Assembly (NCBI RefSeq): GCF_000485595.1
Contig: NW_014577063.1
Location: 1,185,987-1,223,486 of the forward strand
Direction of reading: 5' to 3'
Source: Priapulus caudatus
Taxonomy: Eukaryota > Priapulida > Priapulimorpha > Priapulimorphida > Priapulidae
DNA: 37,500 nucleotides
Program-made: the position numbers and the translations under genes
Part shown: positions 32,222 to 37,500 of the stretch, in pieces
How positions within the stretch are numbered: position 1 is the stretch's first letter
How the letters are laid out: every line of letters begins with the position of its first letter
The notes under the pieces: model-generated
What the model was told of the DNA's origin: nothing
Databases searched by the model: none
The model's input: the letters and a program-made list of their open reading frames with translations, nothing else

Positions 32222-32478
32222 GTGAAGAGAGAAAAGAGAACACGACAGAGAAGAGAGAAAGAGGGCGAAAGCGAGAGAGCAACGAGAGAGAGAGAGAGAG
32301 AGAGAGGAGAAAGAGAGAGAAAGAGAAAGAGAGCGCGAGAGAAATAAAGAGTGAGAGAGCGCGCGAGAAAGAGACAGAGAGAGATTCATGCACGCACGCA
32401 CACACACGCACACGCGCGCCACGCACCACGCACGCACGCACGCACGCACACACATACACACACAACACACACACAACA

Positions 32479-32540
<62 letters not shown>
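32222..32540 (+). repeat. (GA)n - (CA)n - (GA)n compound microsatellite
   Basis: A purine GA block to about 32388, then CA/CACG units to 32496, then a pure GA run to 32538. The right end borders the first copy of the 0.56 kb duplication. Confidence 0.96.
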
Positions 32541-32541
<1 letters not shown>

Positions 32542-33118
32542 CAGACAGACGGGACGGACGAATGTCGGACAGAAGGACGGGCGGAAAAGCAGCAAACAGA
32601 GAATCGTAGTGCATGCAAGCTAATTCCAAGCCTTGCACCAATACGAACTAGCTCGGTCGCGCCTGATTATATACAACATACAACACCACACGAAAACTCG
32701 CAGCATGCTCAGCACTCATCTGCTTACTGTCTGTAGTGTGACCACGTCCCGTGTCAGATGTGGAATCTCGGAGAGCGAGAGATCTTCGATCGACTCGGCG
32801 ATGCTACACGGGCCACTGAGAACGTGCTGACAGCTTGGTGTTGCACTTGTGCCGGCGATGTGTTGCCTATATTATGCGCGGTGCGCGGCCGCCGCCGCCG
32901 CCGCCGCCACCCGCGCGTTATTGATGGCTTCACGCGTGGGCGCCGCACTGCTGACGCGCATGCGTGCATAGCGTAGCCCCTCGCTGGCTTCCCATCGTAT
33001 CGTATGCTGTGACAGTGTCGTAGCCTACGCGCTGCTAGTGCTCAAGTGGCTGTTTATATCTCTGTGGAAGAAATGCGGTTGCGTGCGCGCTGCGCGTGTG
33101 TGTTGTGTGTGTGTGCGC

Positions 33119-33121
<3 letters not shown>
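32541..33121 (+). repeat. CpG-rich duplication, copy 1 (partner 36884-37443)
   Basis: From about 32551 (ggacggac, aatgtcggac) to the start of the TG tract at 33121, this is colinear with 36884-37443 at an offset of ~4,330 bases. Differences are mostly homopolymer or single-base indels (for example acacgggccac against acacggccac). The segment contains tcgatcgactcggcgatgct, a (CCG)n run at 32890-32911 and an NRF1-like GCGCATGCGT at 32956. Minus-strand frames in both copies (RRRRRR through the CCG run) diverge at indels, so no protein is supported. Confidence 0.93.
32956..32965. promoter_or_regulatory. NRF1-like site
   Basis: GCGCATGCGT, one mismatch from the NRF1 palindrome, within the CpG-rich duplicated segment. 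The duplicate at 37284-37293 is identical. Confidence 0.28.
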
Positions 33122-33159
<38 letters not shown>

Positions 33160-33362
33160 GTGGCGTATTGCGTGCGTGCGTGCCGTGTGTGTGTGTGTGT
33201 GTGTGTGGCTGTGTGTGTGTTGTGTGTGTGTGTTGTGCGTGCGTGCGTTGCGTGCCGTGTGCGTGCGTGAGTTGTGGTGTGTGTATATGCGTTGCGTGCG
33301 TGGCGTGCGTGGCGCCGTGTGTGTTTTGCGGGTGTTGTGGTGTGTTGTGTGTGTTGTGTACG
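33090..33362 (+). repeat. (TG)n/(GCGTG)n microsatellite
   Basis: TG runs with GCG and TTG interruptions. It begins at the right end of duplication copy 1, as the TG tract at 37444 does for copy 2. Confidence 0.95.
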
Positions 33363-33655
33363 TTTGGTTTTATGTGCACGCGTGCGTCACTGAACGCTTG
33401 GAGTGTATATATATATGAAGAGTTGTGGCAGCCTGTTTGTGATTACGAATTTAACGTATTAGGGTATACGCAGTGTGTTTCTATTTTCATTTTTAGATGT
33501 TCTCCATGCCGTCTACGTTAAGTGCCGCCACTGGATTTGACTTAATGACATGACTAAATTGTAAACTCATTTCACCAAATACGAAATATTATTAAAAATA
33601 AAAATAAACAATAAAATGTCATGTAATCCCCCAATTTCACGTATCTCTTCCCCCT
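33363..33655. other. Low-copy non-coding stretch
   Basis: Short unique sequence between the TG and TC arrays. No gene recognised. Confidence 0.5.
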
Positions 33656-33668
33656 CTTCTCTTCTTCT

Positions 33669-33702
<34 letters not shown>

Positions 33703-33716
33703 CTCTCTCTTTCTCC
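33656..33716 (+). repeat. (TC)n microsatellite
   Basis: TC/TTC units, purest at about 33687-33710. Confidence 0.94.
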
Positions 33717-33886
33717 TGTCTTCCTTGCTCCCTTTCTGTTGCGTGGGACTAGTGGCACTAGACTCACGCGTCTGTGTAATGTATTACTTACTGCGCTCCC
33801 TGTGCAAATATAAATGTCCGCTGACTCGCCGCTAGAATAATAAGAGCTTTCTGTAGAACTCGCTGTCTCCCTCGCTCAAATCGAAC

Positions 33887-33888
<2 letters not shown>

Positions 33889-33941
<53 letters not shown>

Positions 33942-34130
33942 CCTCTCTCTCTCTCTCTCTCTCCCTCTCTTTCTCTCTCTCTCTTCCTCTTGCTCGCTGT
34001 CCATTTCTCTATATCTCTCTATCTGTCTTTCGTCCCTCTGCCTCTCTATCTCTCTCTCGCGCTCTCTCCCTCCCTCTCTCGCTCTCTCTCTCTCTCCTCT
34101 CTCTCTGTCTGTATCTCTGTCTTTCCTGCT
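33889..34130 (+). repeat. (TC)n pyrimidine tract
   Basis: Pure TC to about 33932, a gcgcgcgcc interruption, then imperfect TC/CCTC units. Confidence 0.95.
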
Positions 34131-34139
34131 CTGGATACT

Positions 34140-34186
34140 TTTCTTTGTTGTCACCAATTCTGGTTTCTCACTCTCGCAGGTACGTA
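34140..34186 (+). promoter_or_regulatory. Recursive-splice-like junction CAG|GTACGT
   Basis: A pyrimidine-rich stretch including ctggtttctcactctcgcag (34160-34179) is followed directly by GTACGT (34180-34185). A strong acceptor fused to a strong donor with no exon between is the form of a ratchet (recursive splicing) site in long introns. No flanking exon is recognised, so the role is inferred from the motif alone. Confidence 0.3.
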
Positions 34187-35455
34187 ACAGAAATTGGTAA
34201 GCATTGTCAATGCTAAAGTATTGCAGCGCATAAATGTAGTTTTACCTTAGTGTTAACTCTTTTATAGAACGCATCATATACTAATACATTAGATTCTAAC
34301 TAATACCCAGGTAGTACTTACATCCCATTTGGGAACGGTGCCTGTATTCACCTAATAAGCGGCCTAATAACTCATATTAATCAACGGCAGATGTGCCGAT
34401 TTCACAGTGTATTATATGTTAAAACCCCGTTTTAAAAGTTTTAACTTTAGTAATTATTAATAAAAATGTAAAGCGAAAAATGAATGCAATATCATAATCT
34501 GATTGCCTTGCCTATAGTTTACTCTTTATATTAACTCTCACTTTGTTAACAGTAAATGATATCTATATCATTATATTTATTAATTAACGCCGATATTAGT
34601 TGTCCGAGAAGCAAACACACGGAAGCACTATTCGTGCGATGTGTTAATAATAATTGCAATACTCACGTGCGCCGTGTGCATGTGAAACGCGATATATACA
34701 AAGCCGGTCACGTTCATCGCCACTTGCCCCCTTTCCGATCTCCGTGTTCGAGAAAAACCTTATCGCCTTATATTCGCGCAAGAATTCCCTGAAGACTCTC
34801 ATATGTATCACTTCAATTCACTCACACGCTCACGTTCGCGTCTGGGCAGGTCAGCGTACAAAATTGATTGACAAACAGCATAGAATAGAATCTGCCGCTT
34901 TCTCGTATAAGATTCCCGTGGGGTGAGATAAGATAAAATACCGATAGGAGGCAGCGCTATCGCACTGAGTCTAGAGTCCTTCTATATAGATAAAAATAGA
35001 GTCTCTACAGAGGGACTCTAGTTTTCTGGTACAGGAAAAATGTCTATAAAACTGCTATAAATGTCTCATATATGAATACAAAAAATTTTAAATTCTATAT
35101 TTTATTGGAAGATGTTGCTGGGATGATTATATACTGTTTTATAATGGCTGGCATCTTACATAATTGCACCGCGTATCCATACAGCGCTGTACTTGAGCGG
35201 CAGCGGCGCGTGTCCATTTGAAAACAAAATGGCTTCTAATTGCGAGTTGTCGCAACTCTAACTGAATCTACCGAGAGATCCGTGCAATGCAATTATCAGC
35301 GGTGTATGCCTATCAATAACGGATATACGCTTTACTGCATCATATCTCACGAGAAAAACAAACAACAAACTCTCAATAGGCTTCTTCCGCGGTTGACTTC
35401 TGATGGCTCGTCTTCACACCACGCGGGGCACAGATCGACCAGTGAAGACACCAGC
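34187..35455. other. Low-copy stretch, no gene recognised
   Basis: Frames of 101 codons or fewer. ctagagtcc (34971-34979) and ggactctag (35013-35021) form a 9-bp inverted repeat around tctatatagataaaaataga, flanked by gcagcgctatcgcactgag. This resembles a small non-autonomous element, but ends were not defined. Confidence 0.45.
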
Positions 35456-35505
35456 CATAGAAATATATATACAGACACTAGTCTAACTAGTATAATTATT
35501 TCCAT
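35456..35505. mobile_element. Palindromic MITE-like element, medium form
   Basis: Starts catagaaatatatatacaga and ends ataattatttccat, with the shared core cactagtctaactagt. Left end and core match the element at 23162. The right end differs from it by one base (tatttccat against tatttctat). Confidence 0.55.
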
Positions 35506-36480
35506 CATACCAACCCACGCGCGGGTTTACGCGCAAGCAAGCTAGTCCGAAAATGCGATGACGATCGATCGATCTAGCTGCGAGTCACCAAGGGTTACGT
35601 TAGCACGATCGGCTGTAGTACACCGTAACAATTATACGCCGTACCATTGGGTAAACATGTTGCGGTGATGCTACGCCGTTAGCGTCGCGATGCCAACCGT
35701 GATTGACATTACATCAGACCATCGATACGCGCGCGGATGACCAGGCTAATCAACGTAAACCAATGGCTTCGCGATGAGCCCTGAAGGTCCCCCGAAATGA
35801 TTTCCATCATCGGACATTTACGGAGTGAAAATGGGTTTTGCGCAAAAATGAGATTTCCCCCCCCCCAATTTGCGACCTGTGGAAGGACGACTACAGGGAT
35901 GCGAACGTTCAAAGACGATTGCAGAGATCTTGGCGCGAAAAATTGTTGTTTCCTTCTTCGGAGATAACCGGACGTCATTAACCCGATGGCTCAGTGTGAA
36001 ATTATCGCTAACCATTCAGACGCATAATCAAACTGTCGTGTCTCGTCATTCTTCCACGGACGACGAAGGTCTAACTCCCGTTAAAAAAAGCTGCGCCCAA
36101 ACCGACTCCGTCACGATAAAAAGAACAATGAAAAACAAAAAAAATCGCGCTCGGTTTTTAATAGCACATCTGCAATATACCAGAAAAAAAACACCCGCTA
36201 ACGGAAATGTTTACTTGTTTTCAGGCCACTCTCTCTCTCTGCAGGATCCATCCGCGGCTACGACTCCCTTCGCCGATTCAGTTTACGGCGTACTTTTCAG
36301 CGACGATGGTGACTTGGTTTGCGCGAGGAAGGGGCGTTGTGTGTCTCACGGATAGAGTCACGTACAGTTCATCTCTCACCAGTCCTAATCCCCCGTCAGC
36401 CGCGAGCTGCGACCAGAACTGCGGGAGTCAAATCGCGTCACACCCTCACACGCTAACGATGTTACGCTTCCCCCGCTAAA
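35506..36480. other. Low-copy stretch with one unassigned 161-codon frame
   Basis: A plus-strand frame at 35870-36355 is the longest here that is not repeat-derived. I recognise no domain in it, and its length is within chance for this window. An acceptor-like run (ctctctctctctgcag, ending about 36243) splits it, so only its last ~37 codons could be an exon. A run of ten or more C is at 35857-35866. Confidence 0.3.
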
Positions 36481-36492
36481 TTAGTTGGTCAA

Positions 36493-36530
36493 TATAAAAG
36501 CTCACGCTGCACGCGCAAGACAATCAGACG
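36493..36530 (+). promoter_or_regulatory. Possible core promoter (TATAAAAG + initiator)
   Basis: TATAAAAG at 36493-36500 is followed by TCAGACG, whose A lies at 36526, 33 bases after the first T of the TATA box. That is the usual TATA-to-initiator spacing. Upstream is a C-rich stretch (cttcccccgc) and ttggtcaat. No coding exon is recognised within ~350 bases downstream, so any gene would need a 5' non-coding exon. Confidence 0.3.
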
Positions 36531-36831
36531 GGTATTGTTGTCATAGTGTAAGGGAGTAGGGTGGGTTTCTATCTACTGTGTGCAGTTGCAGCAATCGCGT
36601 GACCAGAAGCACGTGGAAACGCTGATCAATTGTCACTTACCGCTTCGTGTACTTTATCGCAGTTTCTGTCGTTACAGCCGTGCCATGTCCATGTGTTTTT
36701 TTGACGACTGCGGAATAGGGATCGCATGCGAGTTGGCGAGTTGCGACGCGCGAAAATGCTGTCAAAAATCGATGCAACTCTGACTATGGGCATGTCATCC
36801 CCGAACTCTTCTTCACCCATCGTGTTCTCAC

Positions 36832-36880
36832 ACGCACGCACGCATGCACACGCACGCGCAAACGCATGTACACACACACA
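36832..36880 (+). repeat. (CACG)n/(CA)n microsatellite
   Basis: acgcacgcacgc and cacacacacaag units immediately left of the second duplication copy. Confidence 0.88.
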
Positions 36881-36883
36881 AGA

Positions 36884-37440
36884 CGGACGGACGGAATGTC
36901 GGACAGAAGGACGGGCGGAAAAGCACCAAACAGAGAATCGTAGTGCATGCAAGCTATTCCAGCCTGCACCAATACGAACTAGCTCGTCGCGCCTGTATTA
37001 TATACAACATACAACACCACACGAAACTCGCAGCATGCTCAGCACTCATCTGCCTACCTGTCTGTAGTGTGACCACGTCCCGTGTCAGATGTGGAATCTC
37101 GGAGAGCGAGAGATCTTCGATCGACTCGGCGATGCTACACGGCCACTGAGAACGTGCTGACAGCTTGGTGTTGCACTTGTGCCGGCGATGTGTTGCCTAT
37201 ATATGCGCGAGGCGCGCCGCCGCCGCCGCCGCCGCCACCCGCGCGTTATTGATGGCTTCACGCGTGGGCGCCGCACTGCTGACGCGCATGCGTGCATAGC
37301 GTAGCCCCTCGCTGGCTTCCCATCGTATCGTATGCTGTGACAGTGTCGTAGCCTACGCGCTGCTAGTGCTCAAGTGCTGTTTATATCTCTGTGGAAGAAA
37401 TGCGTGCGTGCGCGCGCGCGTGTGTGTGTGTGTGTGCGCC

Positions 37441-37443
<3 letters not shown>
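36884..37443 (+). repeat. CpG-rich duplication, copy 2 (partner 32541-33121)
   Basis: Direct repeat of 32541-33121, ~12 bases shorter, with differences mainly at homopolymers and single-base indels. It keeps the (CCG)n run (37216-37237) and the NRF1-like site (37284-37293). It is again bordered by CA on the left and TG on the right. Confidence 0.93.
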
Positions 37444-37489
<46 letters not shown>

Positions 37490-37500
37490 GGTATGTGCGT
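37400..37500 (+). repeat. (CG)n/(TG)n microsatellite
   Basis: gtgcgtgcgcgcgcgcg then TG units to the window end, so the array continues beyond it. Confidence 0.95.

Noticed and set aside
32754-32976. Arg-rich minus-strand frames present in both copies of the 0.56 kb duplication (also 37085-37297)
   Set aside because: Arg runs come from the CCG repeat, and the proteins diverge at indels on either side, so shared reading is not maintained.
35870-36355. 161-codon plus-strand frame
   Set aside because: No domain recognised, and an acceptor-like TC run lies inside it. Only a short terminal part could be an exon, and there is no donor or partner exon to support that.
1-37500. CRISPR array, operon, prophage or bacterial defence locus
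   Set aside because: Direct repeats here are tandem without unique spacers of constant size. No bacterial-type genes or ribosome-binding sites were seen; the window is animal non-coding DNA.

Overview
This window looks like non-coding, repeat-dominated chromosomal DNA from an animal, most likely an invertebrate. The grounds are abundant long di-, tetra- and pentanucleotide microsatellites, plentiful CpG without vertebrate-like depletion, an interstitial TTAGGG array (the hexamer argues against most insects, which use TTAGG), tRNA-derived and A/T-rich retroelement debris, and no bacterial-style gene packing. I could not recognise a single protein-coding gene, rRNA or intact tRNA. The long open frames are either translations of simple repeats or lie within the length expected by chance. 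The species cannot be named from this sequence; a lophotrochozoan such as a mollusc would fit but is only a guess.

Layout. 1-4221: a ~3.9 kb segment bounded by a TG-rich microsatellite on the left and a retroelement-like 3' end plus (ATCCC)n tail on the right. 4222-9490: low-copy DNA interrupted by an (ATCC)n array (5034-5329), a TC run, a CA/TA run and a 1.3 kb (ATGG)n array (7580-8893). 9490-10440: TC and TG microsatellites. 10396-14715: a second copy of the 1-4221 segment in direct orientation, ~10.35 kb downstream, differing mainly by scattered one- or two-base indels. 14716-16300: A/T-rich retroelement debris with a tRNA-Arg-like Pol III promoter on the minus strand, (ATCT)n/(ATCC)n and (CA)n. 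16300-19250: low-copy DNA, an 84-bp tandem repeat, a 30-hexamer TTAGGG array and an 18-bp minisatellite lying between 25-bp direct repeats. 19250-25400: low-copy DNA with many minisatellites, a perfect 19-bp hairpin and a G-rich polypurine tract. 25400-32540: low-copy DNA with AG/AT, TG/CG, TC and GA/CA arrays. 32540-33121 and 36884-37443: a second directly repeated pair (~0.56 kb), CpG-rich, again flanked by CA/TG microsatellites.

There is no gene set here that works together. The signals worth following are structural: two duplications that both end in microsatellites (real, or assembly artefacts), a family of small palindromic MITE-like elements with catagaaata/tatttctatg ends, retroelement 3' ends that run straight into tetra- or pentanucleotide arrays, a 30-bp higher-order period in the telomeric array, and a CAG|GTACGT junction after a long pyrimidine tract that resembles a recursive splice site. 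A few weak core-promoter, NRF1, YY1, splice and poly(A) motifs could belong to genes whose exons lie outside the window. I did not find a convincing undescribed gene system.
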